From: a virus
IMG/VR virus record: IMGVR_UViG_3300042485_001041
Coordinates: 17,219 to 81,218 of that record
Reading direction: 5' to 3' (one strand)
Length of the DNA stretch: 64,000 nt
Shown here one piece after another: positions 17,107-23,836 of this stretch (positions within the stretch are counted from its first letter, which is position 1; each line of letters opens with the position of its first letter). The notes under the pieces were generated by a model. That model saw only the letters and a list, made by a program, of their open reading frames with translations, made no database searches and was not told the origin of the DNA. A program made the position numbers and the translations under genes.

Positions 17107-17697
17107 CTACTGCGTTTTTGCTTCTGCTATGGCTTTTGCTTTTGCTTTCGCTATTGCTTTGGCTTTGACTTCAGGGAACTTTGCCAGCCATGCTTTCGTT
17201 CTGGCTGTCATACCTTTCCACGAAGCCCAGTTTTCGCCCCCGTTGCTCATGTGATAAGCAATTTGGGCGTTAATCACAGGGTTTAGCAATTCGGCATTAG
17301 ATTCTAAGCCAAACTTTTCTCTGCGATCTGCGCCTAACCCACCGATCATATTGATCTGGAATACTCCGTATGAACTGTCACCAGTCTTACGATTTCCGTT
17401 ATAGGCGAGTGGTCGACCATTTGATTCTTTCTTCGCTACTGCCCATGCTTCTCGTAGGTCTTTCCCTTCGAACCCAACCGCATTTAGTAGTTCTACTAAC
17501 TGGTGGTCAGTCAAAGAGTCCGAGTTATGATACTTGGACAGGATTACTTCTTCGTATTGCTTTACTGCTACTAACGCTTCGGCTCTGGTCGGAGTAAAGG
17601 CTGGCGGTAAACCGACAACCCCATTAAGTACCACGAACATCGCTGTAAACAGCGAACCGAATACGATCTTGCCTTTTCGAGTTAGTTTCATCATCAC
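17107..17697 (-). CDS. Exported lysozyme/transglycosylase-like protein
   Basis: 196 residues. Residues 1-40 form a basic start and hydrophobic segment with a possible cleavage after AEA. The core KKESNGRPLAYN (E91 likely catalytic) and SSYGVFQINM match the SLT/goose-lysozyme type fold that cuts peptidoglycan glycan strands. The last 20 residues are a Lys/Ala repeat (KAKAIAKAKAKAIAEA), perhaps for wall or DNA-independent charge binding. It is separate from the late endolysin at 38458-39201. Being next to int and leftward, it may be expressed in the lysogen. Overlaps the int stop by four bases. Confidence 0.72.
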   Translation of the reverse strand: MMMKLTRKGKIVFGSLFTAMFVVLNGVVGLPPAFTPTRAEALVAVKQYEEVILSKYHNSDSLTDHQLVELLNAVGFEGKDLREAWAVAKKESNGRPLAYNGNRKTGDSSYGVFQINMIGGLGADRREKFGLESNAELLNPVINAQIAYHMSNGGENWASWKGMTARTKAWLAKFPEVKAKAIAKAKAKAIAEAKTQ

Positions 17698-18971
17698 TCC
17701 AAATAGTCATTGACAGTTTCACCTGCTTTTGACTGGTTGTGACGAAGGCGATGTAAGTATCGCTCTGTCGTCTGTATTGATTGGTGACCTAGTCGCTCTT
17801 TGACCTCATGGACATCTACCCCGTTTTTTAATAACTGGGTAGCGTTTGCGTGCCTGAGATCGTGAGTTCTAGGCTTCCAATCTATGCCTGACTTGGCTAT
17901 TGCTTTGTTCCAGATCGTTCTCCATACATCTCGTGGAAGGTGACTCGATTGATCGATAAACCCCTGTTGCTTCTGGTATGGCTTCTGGTATGGCTTTGCC
18001 TTTTGCCTATGCTTTCGCACCGACTCTCGGCAATCACCACACCTACAACCGCCATGCGTGTAGGCATACAGAGTTCCATGCTGGAACTGTTTTCCGTCTT
18101 TTGCGAATGGTCGCTCAGACATTTTATTCTCTCCACGAGAAGCCTCTATTTTACTTTCTATGGTCACTAGTGACTTAGGGAAGAGCAGATCATCTTTTGC
18201 TAGGGCTTTAGCCTTGACATGAGCCTTAATCTCATGTAACAGGGCTTGGCTTAACATAAGGCTTCGCTTATGACCTGACTTGGTCGCATCGACTACCAAG
18301 AATCGACTGCTATGGCTTTTGCCTAGATCGCTCACTCTTCGCTGTACGAACACCTCTCCCGAAGTGAAGTTGATGTCTTTGACTCGCAACTCGGTGGCTT
18401 CACCGAATCGGCAACCCGAAGCGATCAAGAATTGCGCGAATAATTGGGCATTCTTATTCGGTAAATGCTTAATTATGGACTTGAACTGCTCTGGCTCTAA
18501 TACCTGCTGTAAGTCGGCATGGCGTTGCTTAATCCTTATCCCATGAGTCGGGTTACTGGCTAACTCACCCGTCTGGACTAGTCGCTTAAAGGCAGACCCC
18601 AGAGAGGCTTTGACTTGCCTCAGCGTTGCTGGTTGAACCCCACTTAACTTCAACTCTTCCAGCAGGTGAACTAACTTTCGGCGGTCAATGGAAGTTACTT
18701 TGAGATGCCCGATCTTTGGCAGGGCATACTGCCTAAGCACCGACTCGTAACCCTTACGGGTGATAGGCATGAGATCAGCAACGGGCAACCACTCTTCGAT
18801 ATAGGTGGATAGGGTCATAGAAGCCCTAGAAGCCCCCTCTGAATCCGATCGCTCGGCTTGTAAGGCGTGGTATTCGGCTTCGGTTTTCGTATCCCAAGTG
18901 CCAGCAGAGAGCCGTTTACCGCCCTTGCGATAATAGCCAGTCCAACGATCTTTACGCTTTACGGCATACAT
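17694..18971 (-). CDS. int: Tyrosine integrase with inserted zinc-knuckle segment
   Basis: 425 residues. Arm-binding N-terminus (1-50), core-binding helical domain (about 52-145), catalytic domain with R188 (GCRFGEA), K231, H370-x-x-R373 (THDLRH), H396 (LGHQ) and nucleophile Y405. It integrates and excises the phage by site-specific recombination. Unusually, residues about 282-338 between the first Arg and HxxR insert a segment HGTLYAYTHGGCRCGDCRES (C309, C311, C314) followed by a KPYQKPYQK repeat; similar HGT..CRC..C motifs stand alone in other actinophage proteins. No attP core could be recognised by eye. Confidence 0.93.
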   Translation of the reverse strand: MYAVKRKDRWTGYYRKGGKRLSAGTWDTKTEAEYHALQAERSDSEGASRASMTLSTYIEEWLPVADLMPITRKGYESVLRQYALPKIGHLKVTSIDRRKLVHLLEELKLSGVQPATLRQVKASLGSAFKRLVQTGELASNPTHGIRIKQRHADLQQVLEPEQFKSIIKHLPNKNAQLFAQFLIASGCRFGEATELRVKDINFTSGEVFVQRRVSDLGKSHSSRFLVVDATKSGHKRSLMLSQALLHEIKAHVKAKALAKDDLLFPKSLVTIESKIEASRGENKMSERPFAKDGKQFQHGTLYAYTHGGCRCGDCRESVRKHRQKAKPYQKPYQKQQGFIDQSSHLPRDVWRTIWNKAIAKSGIDWKPRTHDLRHANATQLLKNGVDVHEVKERLGHQSIQTTERYLHRLRHNQSKAGETVNDYLE

Positions 18972-18996
18972 AACTAACTTCCCCCTTCCGCTGCGT

Positions 18997-19043
18997 GTTA
19001 CTCGTGAGTAACCTACTGCTGAGTAATGTTACTGGTCAGTAAC
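18997..19043. promoter_or_regulatory. Pair of 16-bp palindromic operators upstream of int
   Basis: Two perfect palindromes, GTTACTCGTGAGTAAC (18997-19012) and GTTACTGGTCAGTAAC (19028-19043), start 31 bp apart, about three helical turns. They share GTTACT-N4-AGTAAC and lie 26-72 bp upstream of the int start. They may bind the phage repressor, excisionase or integrase arms. A third copy is at 39829-39844. Confidence 0.65.
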
Positions 19044-19054
19044 TTAAAGGTCAA

Positions 19055-19088
19055 AAAATAGCCCCTAGACCAGAACCGATCTAGGGGC
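19055..19088 (-). terminator. Rho-independent terminator after the excisionase gene
   Basis: On the minus strand GCCCCTAGA and TCTAGGGGC (19088-19061) form a nine-base-pair stem with a ten-base loop, followed by TATTTTTTG. It ends leftward transcription before int, so int needs its own promoter in 18972-19054. Confidence 0.8.
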
Positions 19089-19119
19089 GTAAAGGCTAAG
19101 GCTTAGGGAATCTGCTCTG

Positions 19120-19204
19120 AAGTAACTTGCGGTCGGTCGCGGGAAAGTTACTTCACGCTCGAAGTAACTTTGGGCGGATACCTTCAGCAGAGTTAGAGTT
19201 ACTT
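19120..19204. repeat. Cluster of AAGTAACTT half-site repeats
   Basis: Four near-identical copies of AAGTAACTT or its complement occur at 19120-19128, 19145-19153, 19162-19170 and 19197-19204. They are shorter relatives of the operator palindromes and probably bind the same protein or act as arm-type sites. Confidence 0.5.
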
Positions 19205-19396
19205 ATCCAGTTCAATCTCGATCTGGTTTGCTCTCTTACTCTGCCATTCGGTGATCGTTTCTTGCTTCCAGATAGGCGTTCGCCCCATGTAGCGATCTGG
19301 CTCTGGAAGGGTGCTTCGCTTTCGATAGGTGTAAATCGTTTCCACCTTTAGACCCGTTAAGGTAGCGATGTCGGTACTTGTTAGCCATTCGCTCAC
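19199..19396 (-). CDS. xis: Excisionase / MerR-type helix-turn-helix protein
   Basis: 65 residues. The pattern WLTSTDIATLTGLKVETIYTYR...PEPDRYMGRTPIWKQETI is the winged-helix layout of AlpA/excisionase proteins: HTH then a wing with the PIW turn. It would bend attachment DNA for excision or regulate int. It is next to int but separated by a terminator and an operator cluster. Start overlaps the upstream stop (ATGA). Confidence 0.72.
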   Translation of the reverse strand: MSEWLTSTDIATLTGLKVETIYTYRKRSTLPEPDRYMGRTPIWKQETITEWQSKRANQIEIELDK

Positions 19397-19869
19397 TTAG
19401 TTTCACCATTCTTTGATTTAGTTTCATCTGGATTTTTTCCCCACTTCAATTCTCTAGTTTGGGCATCTGCCCATAGATAGGGCGATGAAATACCTACTTT
19501 GAAATCGTAATACTCTGGTGCTTTACGCTTTAAGTTGCTCTGGTGCGATAGGTGTAACACTTCATCACCAACCCAGAATGGAAGTCCTGTATCTGGAAGT
19601 AACGCATGAACTGCCACGAATCTAGCGAGCATCGTGTCCTGATAGCCCCTAGCACGCCACTCCATACAGATAGCCATTCCGTATTCGCATAGAGCGCGTT
19701 CATAACCGCGCCACATTTTAACAGCAGGGTGATTAACCCAACCTTCGCTATTACCGAGAAGAGTATTAAGAATCTGCCACGCTTCAACGCGCTGTTTACC
19801 TAATCGCCTGTAATCAAGTGCCATAGCAGTTTTACCGAACTCGGCATAAGGCATGAATGTATTAACCAT
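19393..19869 (-). CDS. Pyrimidine-dimer glycosylase-like (MSMEG_1276-type) protein
   Basis: 158 residues. It starts NTFMPYAEFGKTAMALDYRRLGKQRVEAWQIL, with NHPAVKMWRGYE and ALCEYG following, a pattern I know from a family annotated as pyrimidine dimer DNA glycosylase/endonuclease V-like in actinobacteria and phages. It could repair UV damage, useful for a sunlit-water phage. That annotation is based on distant similarity, so biochemical function is uncertain. One base after the upstream small gene. Confidence 0.6.
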   Translation of the reverse strand: MVNTFMPYAEFGKTAMALDYRRLGKQRVEAWQILNTLLGNSEGWVNHPAVKMWRGYERALCEYGMAICMEWRARGYQDTMLARFVAVHALLPDTGLPFWVGDEVLHLSHQSNLKRKAPEYYDFKVGISSPYLWADAQTRELKWGKNPDETKSKNGETK

Positions 19870-20031
19870 TTATTTTCTCCATGTAATTTCGCCATGAGTA
19901 TCGCATTCGAACTCGATAATAGTTTCTTCTCCGCGTAAGTAAGTACCGCAATTTTCGCAATAACCTTCATCTACAAGATGTGGCATAGTCCAACCGCATA
20001 CATCTGAGCAATCGCATTCTTCGGTTTCCAT
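19870..20031 (-). CDS. Small Cys-rich zinc ribbon
   Basis: 53 residues, acidic, with C6, C8, C12, a second pair C25xxC28, C43 and H46. This many cysteines in so short a protein indicates one or two zinc sites. Its stop directly precedes the following ATG. Function unknown. Confidence 0.62.
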   Translation of the reverse strand: METEECDCSDVCGWTMPHLVDEGYCENCGTYLRGEETIIEFECDTHGEITWRK

Positions 20032-20033
20032 AA

Positions 20034-20303
20034 TTAAAACTCCTTCGCTACTGATTGATACTTGTGGCGTTGCTCTCTGCGCTTTAAGTTCTGGCGTTCA
20101 CCTTCGGTAAGTCCACCGAAGATCCCGTAAGCGACATTATTAGTTAGCGCGAAAGTAAGGCACGCATTCTTATCTGCTGGCTTACAACTGGCGCATAGTG
20201 ACTTTGCTTCGTGAATCTTTAAGTGTTCAGTCGGGTCTGGAAAGAATATATCTGGGTCATTAGCCGACTGACAGGGCGCATCTATGATCTCGTATCTAGC
20301 CAT
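20034..20303 (-). CDS. whiB: WhiB-family transcription factor
   Basis: 89 residues. C11, C37xxC40 and C48 give the iron-sulfur cluster ligands, GIFGG at 60-64 the WhiB turn, then a basic tail RQNLKRREQRHK. This is a near-canonical WhiB-like regulator, unlike the copy at 708-1043 with widened spacing. Phage WhiB proteins can inhibit or mimic host WhiB2, as TM4 WhiB does. Here it may control the leftward or lysogeny genes. Overlaps the upstream gene by eight bases. Confidence 0.88.
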   Translation of the reverse strand: MARYEIIDAPCQSANDPDIFFPDPTEHLKIHEAKSLCASCKPADKNACLTFALTNNVAYGIFGGLTEGERQNLKRREQRHKYQSVAKEF

Positions 20304-20601
20304 TATCTTTGCCCTTCTTATAGTCGATGAATGTATCTAGCATCTCGCTTAACTCTTCTGGCGTTACTTCTGCTAGTCGAGTAAGAATCTCGATAACTGT
20401 AAGCATTCCCCAGATTAAGTATTCAGGGTCGAGTTCATGCTTTGCCATGATCTCGTTTAAGTGTTCATTAGCGATGTGAGTCTGAATCTCTTCTGGAAGA
20501 TGATCTTCTCGCTCTGACTCCAACTTAAATCCGCGACATAACTTCAAGAACTCGTTAGCAAGTTCGATTGAATTAACTCTTAATTGCTCTTCACTACTCA
20601 T
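20296..20601 (-). CDS. Hypothetical acidic helical protein
   Basis: 101 residues, Glu/Leu-rich, all helical in appearance; no motif. Translationally coupled to the HTH protein upstream (overlap 8 bases) and the WhiB gene downstream, so may take part in regulation. Confidence 0.65.
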   Translation of the reverse strand: MSSEEQLRVNSIELANEFLKLCRGFKLESEREDHLPEEIQTHIANEHLNEIMAKHELDPEYLIWGMLTVIEILTRLAEVTPEELSEMLDTFIDYKKGKDNG

Positions 20602-20740
20602 TTATTTTCCCCTTCTGTAAGTAAGTGCTTTCAATCTGACGCACTTGTAACCGAGTTAGTTCGAATTGATCTGCGACTGTTGCTAGTGACTTACCAGCAA
20701 GTCGAAGATCGACTATCTGTTTTTTTATTTCATCGTTCAT
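20594..20740 (-). CDS. Small helix-turn-helix protein
   Basis: 48 residues from ATG at 20740 (starts MNDEIKKQIVDLRLAGKSLA). The sequence I-V-D-L-R-L-A-G-K-S-L-A-T-V-A-D-Q-F is a resolvase/sigma-4 type HTH. It overlaps the next gene by eight bases and sits directly downstream of two structured elements, which may be its leader. Confidence 0.62.
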   Translation of the reverse strand: MNDEIKKQIVDLRLAGKSLATVADQFELTRLQVRQIESTYLQKGKINE

Positions 20741-20773
20741 AATAGGTATTCCATTCTCTAGGTAAATAAATAG

Positions 20774-20916
20774 TTAGTAGAGATCGCTCAGAAGTAGAAC
20801 GGGTGCGTGTAATAGGCTCGGACTCGAAAGTCGGTACAGCCCATTAATCTGATCAGATTTTCGTACACTCTTTTCAGTCTTATCGAAGTCTGCTAGGTGT
20901 GAACGATCTCTACTAA
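20774..20916. ncRNA. Candidate structured RNA 1 (13-bp closing stem)
   Basis: A perfect 13-bp inverted repeat, TTAGTAGAGATCG (20774-20786) with CGATCTCTACTAA (20904-20916), closes 117 bases. Inside are a hairpin with GGCT/AGCC and GACT-CGAA-AGTC (about 20816-20841) and the palindrome AATCTGATCAGATT. The region has no coding frame of note. Strand is unknown; leftward transcription of the neighbours makes the minus strand likelier. It could be an sRNA, a processed leader or a decoy for a host RNA-binding protein. Confidence 0.5.
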
Positions 20917-20923
20917 TAATGGA

Positions 20924-21052
20924 ATCGAGCAGGGGCAGGTATAACTCTTTTCAACAGCGCGGAAAGTACGCTGAGGACTGTCATGGCTATCCTTCAAGGG
21001 TAAGGAGTGGGTCATAGAAGCCCAGTTAACCCCTTGTTTACCCCCACTCGAT
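20924..21052. ncRNA. Candidate structured RNA 2
   Basis: A second, weaker element adjoins the first: ATCGAG (20924-20929) pairs with CTCGAT (21047-21052), extended by GGGG / CCCC runs across an internal loop. The 317-base gap from 20741 to 21057 holds only these two elements. Confidence 0.35.
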
Positions 21053-21057
21053 AAGTT

Positions 21058-21306
21058 TTATTCTTCTTCTGGCTCGCAATCGCAATCTTCTTCTGCGTGT
21101 TCATCGCAATTCCATTGGCAGTTTTCACCGACCCAATCGTTGACATGACCAACGCATACATCTAACGCATCGTCTGCGATCTCGTGTCCGTCTGCCATAC
21201 CTTTGAAGTCCGATGAATCCCACCATGTAATTACGATCTCTTCTTTGAGATCAGTTGCGTAAGTGCGATTAAGTATTTCGATCGCTTCTTTAACTGTAAC
21301 TATCAT
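21058..21306 (-). CDS. Acidic Cys-rich protein
   Basis: 82 residues, about a quarter Asp/Glu. N-terminus KEAIEILNRTYATDLKEEIVITWW is folded-looking; the tail NCQWNCDEHAEEDCDC resembles a metal-binding tail. Similar small acidic proteins in phages can mimic DNA, but that is not shown here. Confidence 0.65.
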   Translation of the reverse strand: MIVTVKEAIEILNRTYATDLKEEIVITWWDSSDFKGMADGHEIADDALDVCVGHVNDWVGENCQWNCDEHAEEDCDCEPEEE

Positions 21307-21459
21307 TTATTTATCCAATCCGTAGCACTCGACCATTGATTTGAAGCAGTAATGATCGCCAACCCAGTTGATGTGGTTAACGATCGCACCAATAATTAGT
21401 AGAACGATGATCGAACTGATGATCGCTACTACCCAACCTAACTTAGTTAAATTATTCAT
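21307..21459 (-). CDS. Small single-pass membrane protein
   Basis: 50 residues from ATG at 21459, which overlaps the HNH stop (TAATG). One strong transmembrane helix (WVVAIISSIIVLLIIGAIV) near the N-terminus, then a short tail with two cysteines. The frame is open upstream to 21531, but that extension would run into the HNH gene. Possible inner-membrane or superinfection role; not known. Confidence 0.65.
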   Translation of the reverse strand: MNNLTKLGWVVAIISSIIVLLIIGAIVNHINWVGDHYCFKSMVECYGLDK

Positions 21460-22040
21460 TACGCAACCCTCTCTAGGTACATTCGGTATCTCCATGAGTT
21501 TCGTTCGATAAGAGTTTTCTCTTGGTGGCAACTAGCGCAACGAATCACGCACTTATTAATCTCGCGTTGGATTATGTGTGACGGGTAATTCTTTAAGACT
21601 CCGTTGCTGATGTCGAAAAGTTTTTTACCGCGCACATGGTCGAAGGTTGCTTGAAGCGGATTAATCATTCCGCAATCAACGCATGGCTTCTGGTAATAAC
21701 GAAATACAAGTCTGCGAGCAGGACTCTCTTTCGTTATGTGATTGTGCTTTTGTATCGCACTAACGCATGGTTTACATCTACCTTCTCGACTTGGTTTGCG
21801 CCCTTTGCGATTTGCTAATTGAAATGATGAAATTACTTTCACCTTCTCGCATGATGAACACTTGCGTTTGCCTTTGGCTTCTAGTGCTAATCGTTTAGCA
21901 GTTCGATCTGCCGAAGTTTTACGCTGAATAGACTGGCAACGCTTACACCTTGCGCGTTTTCCATACTTGCCGTCAACGAACTTATTAAACTCTTTGAGTG
22001 GCAAGTCCTTGAAGCAACCTAAGCAGTTTTTAGTACGCAT
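21459..22040 (-). CDS. HNH endonuclease with zinc fingers
   Basis: 193 residues. Two N-terminal four-Cys fingers (CLGC...CKRC and CSSC...CKPC) are followed by an HNH core: CVDCG, ATFDHVRG with the catalytic D-H, and CVIRCASCHQEKT. Such proteins are common as phage homing or packaging-associated nucleases. Free-standing position among small genes suits a homing endonuclease. Distinct from the HNH protein at 34692-35120. Confidence 0.85.
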   Translation of the reverse strand: MRTKNCLGCFKDLPLKEFNKFVDGKYGKRARCKRCQSIQRKTSADRTAKRLALEAKGKRKCSSCEKVKVISSFQLANRKGRKPSREGRCKPCVSAIQKHNHITKESPARRLVFRYYQKPCVDCGMINPLQATFDHVRGKKLFDISNGVLKNYPSHIIQREINKCVIRCASCHQEKTLIERNSWRYRMYLERVA

Positions 22041-22748
22041 TTAATCCCAATCAGTAGTTAGTCCTGCGAGAGAGAGAGTTTTATACTTTAGATCGTCATG
22101 GTTAGACGGCGTTACATAACCAACCACGAATCTACTTCCAGTAGTCGCAACGATCACGCCTCTACGCAATCGACCATGAGCCTGAACCCATACCCTGTCA
22201 CCAACGAAGGCGTTATATGGTGGCTTCGCGTTCTGCCAACTACCTTCGTATTGTTCACCAGCAAGCGAGATCAGTTCATTTTTAATAGCGCGAATCTTTG
22301 AAAGTATCTCTAATTTATCTTTCGCCACTTTCATAGTTTTAGCCATTGATCTACCGCGACCGATACCGCACACCACCGCATGATGAGTTAGCCAATTTAA
22401 CTCTGCGTTATCATGCTTCGTGCCGATCTCCCACGCATACGCCGTATAAACATTTACTAGTTTAGTTTCACCATAACCACCAACCAGAGAAGCATCAACG
22501 CTGTAATGAGAAGTTAACGGGTTGCCATTAACATCTAAAACTTCTCGCATTGAGTATCTAACTTCGGTGATAATTAGTTGAAAGTGATCTTTGAAAGTTT
22601 CTTCATGGAAGATAGTTTCAATAACTTTTATCTCGTGAGTTGTATCCATGAACTTGTAACTATCAGGCTGTCTGCGACCAGTCCATTCGTTAGTGTGGAA
22701 GTGATACTTCTCGTAGCACACTTTGAATCGATCTAAGAAAATACTCAT
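22041..22748 (-). CDS. Hypothetical protein
   Basis: 235 residues. No motif recognised; residues about 178-215 (FVGDRVWVQAHGRLRRGVIVATTGSRFVVGYV) look like a small SH3-like beta barrel (KOW/Tudor type). Overlaps its upstream neighbour by four bases. Confidence 0.65.
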   Translation of the reverse strand: MSIFLDRFKVCYEKYHFHTNEWTGRRQPDSYKFMDTTHEIKVIETIFHEETFKDHFQLIITEVRYSMREVLDVNGNPLTSHYSVDASLVGGYGETKLVNVYTAYAWEIGTKHDNAELNWLTHHAVVCGIGRGRSMAKTMKVAKDKLEILSKIRAIKNELISLAGEQYEGSWQNAKPPYNAFVGDRVWVQAHGRLRRGVIVATTGSRFVVGYVTPSNHDDLKYKTLSLAGLTTDWD

Positions 22749-23362
22749 GCCACCGAATCCCTTGCTTCGAGAATCTTCTCGATTAGTGTTTGAAGTACGC
22801 GAGCATCGAACTCGACAGTCGCTATTGGCGTGTAGTCACCATTCGCATCTCTGCGATTACCAACTGAACCGCGAACGCTGTTAATGCGATCACCGATAAT
22901 TGTTTTTAGCGCGAGCATTGAAGAATCAAGAATGCGCTGTTGGTAGTTTTCCAACTCTGCTCTCTTGCGTTGCGCCTCTTCGCGTTCGATACGAGCCTTC
23001 TCTTCACGAGCCTGTTCTTCTGCTTCACGAACTGCCCAACGCGCTTCTAGTGACGGATATTCAGCCACGATGTCCTGTGGGCGTGCGAGCCAGTAAGTCC
23101 ATTCATCAGGTTTGGTTGCCCACTTCTGAGATCGCACCATGTAACCAACGCTTCGTGCGCCCTTGTCGGCAGGTTGGAAGTTTGGGTTATGTGGTGAATC
23201 AAATCGAAATACCTTGTAATCGTATTTATCTAGTGACACTAATTCCGCATTCGCAAGTGAACCGCGACTTACAGTATCGGGATTTTTCTTATCCGATGAT
23301 GAATAATCCCATGAAGGAATTACGCCGTAGTGAACTCCAACTTTTAATTCGCCTGATTTCAT
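22745..23362 (-). CDS. Hypothetical protein with coiled coil
   Basis: 205 residues: an N-terminal beta-rich part (about 1-100), a charged coiled coil (EAEEQAREEKARIEREEAQRK, about 110-140) and a helical end. Could oligomerise; function unknown. Confidence 0.65.
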   Translation of the reverse strand: MKSGELKVGVHYGVIPSWDYSSSDKKNPDTVSRGSLANAELVSLDKYDYKVFRFDSPHNPNFQPADKGARSVGYMVRSQKWATKPDEWTYWLARPQDIVAEYPSLEARWAVREAEEQAREEKARIEREEAQRKRAELENYQQRILDSSMLALKTIIGDRINSVRGSVGNRRDANGDYTPIATVEFDARVLQTLIEKILEARDSVA

Positions 23363-23749
23363 TTATTTATTCTCCTTAGTTACTAGTTCGATAATTCGTT
23401 CGGCAGTTTGATCGAGTGCTACATCAACGATAGTTACATCGCTGTTAACGCTTTTCAAGTGATCTGTAATAACTTTAGTTATACATTTTTCGTAATCGTA
23501 ATCTTCATCTGTATTTTGATCTAACACTAAGTTGCCGTTATTAGAATCGTAATAAACAGTTACAAGTAATTGTTTTTTCTTCATGTTTAGTTTCCCTTGT
23601 TTAGTTAAAGAGTTCGCGCACTTTACGCAAACCGAGTAGAGGTAGCCGTCAGGATAAGTAACTTCTCTTTCATTCTTAGAGTTACTAATAAGTTCTCGGC
23701 ATTCATAGCATGAGATAAGAGCCTTTACTTTTATTCCCTTGTAATTCAT
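23363..23749 (-). CDS. Zinc-ribbon protein with internal ribosome site
   Basis: 128 residues from ATG at 23749, which has GGGAAAC six bases upstream; the frame is open to 23809 but without a site. The N-terminal half has C-Y-E-C and C-V-K-C knuckles; the C-terminal half starts MKKKQLLVTVYYD and is alpha/beta. An identical-looking AAGGGAAAC precedes that internal ATG (near 23583), so two products, or a fusion of two former genes, are possible. Confidence 0.62.
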   Translation of the reverse strand: MNYKGIKVKALISCYECRELISNSKNEREVTYPDGYLYSVCVKCANSLTKQGKLNMKKKQLLVTVYYDSNNGNLVLDQNTDEDYDYEKCITKVITDHLKSVNSDVTIVDVALDQTAERIIELVTKENK

Positions 23750-23773
23750 ATTCGTTTCCCTTGTTAGTTGGTT

Positions 23774-23834
23774 AGGGGTGGAGTGGGGCAAGTTAGTACC
23801 AAGCCCCACCCCACCGAGTCACCTAGAGAGTGAC
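23774..23834. terminator. Two hairpins between VWA gene and zinc-ribbon gene
   Basis: GTGGGGC and GCCCCAC (within 23779-23809) form one GC-rich stem and GTCAC-CTAGAGA-GTGAC (23818-23834) another, just past the VWA stop. No U-run is present on the leftward strand, so termination would be partial. Confidence 0.45.
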
Positions 23835-23836
23835 AT

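Noticed and set aside
16440-19204. attP site
   Set aside because: Expected near int, but no tRNA-end similarity or core sequence with flanking imperfect repeats can be singled out without the host sequence.
20774-21052. tRNA or tmRNA in the structured region
   Set aside because: No acceptor stem of seven pairs with T-loop sequence TTCRA in the right spacing; stem length and layout do not fit. I found no convincing tRNA elsewhere in the window.
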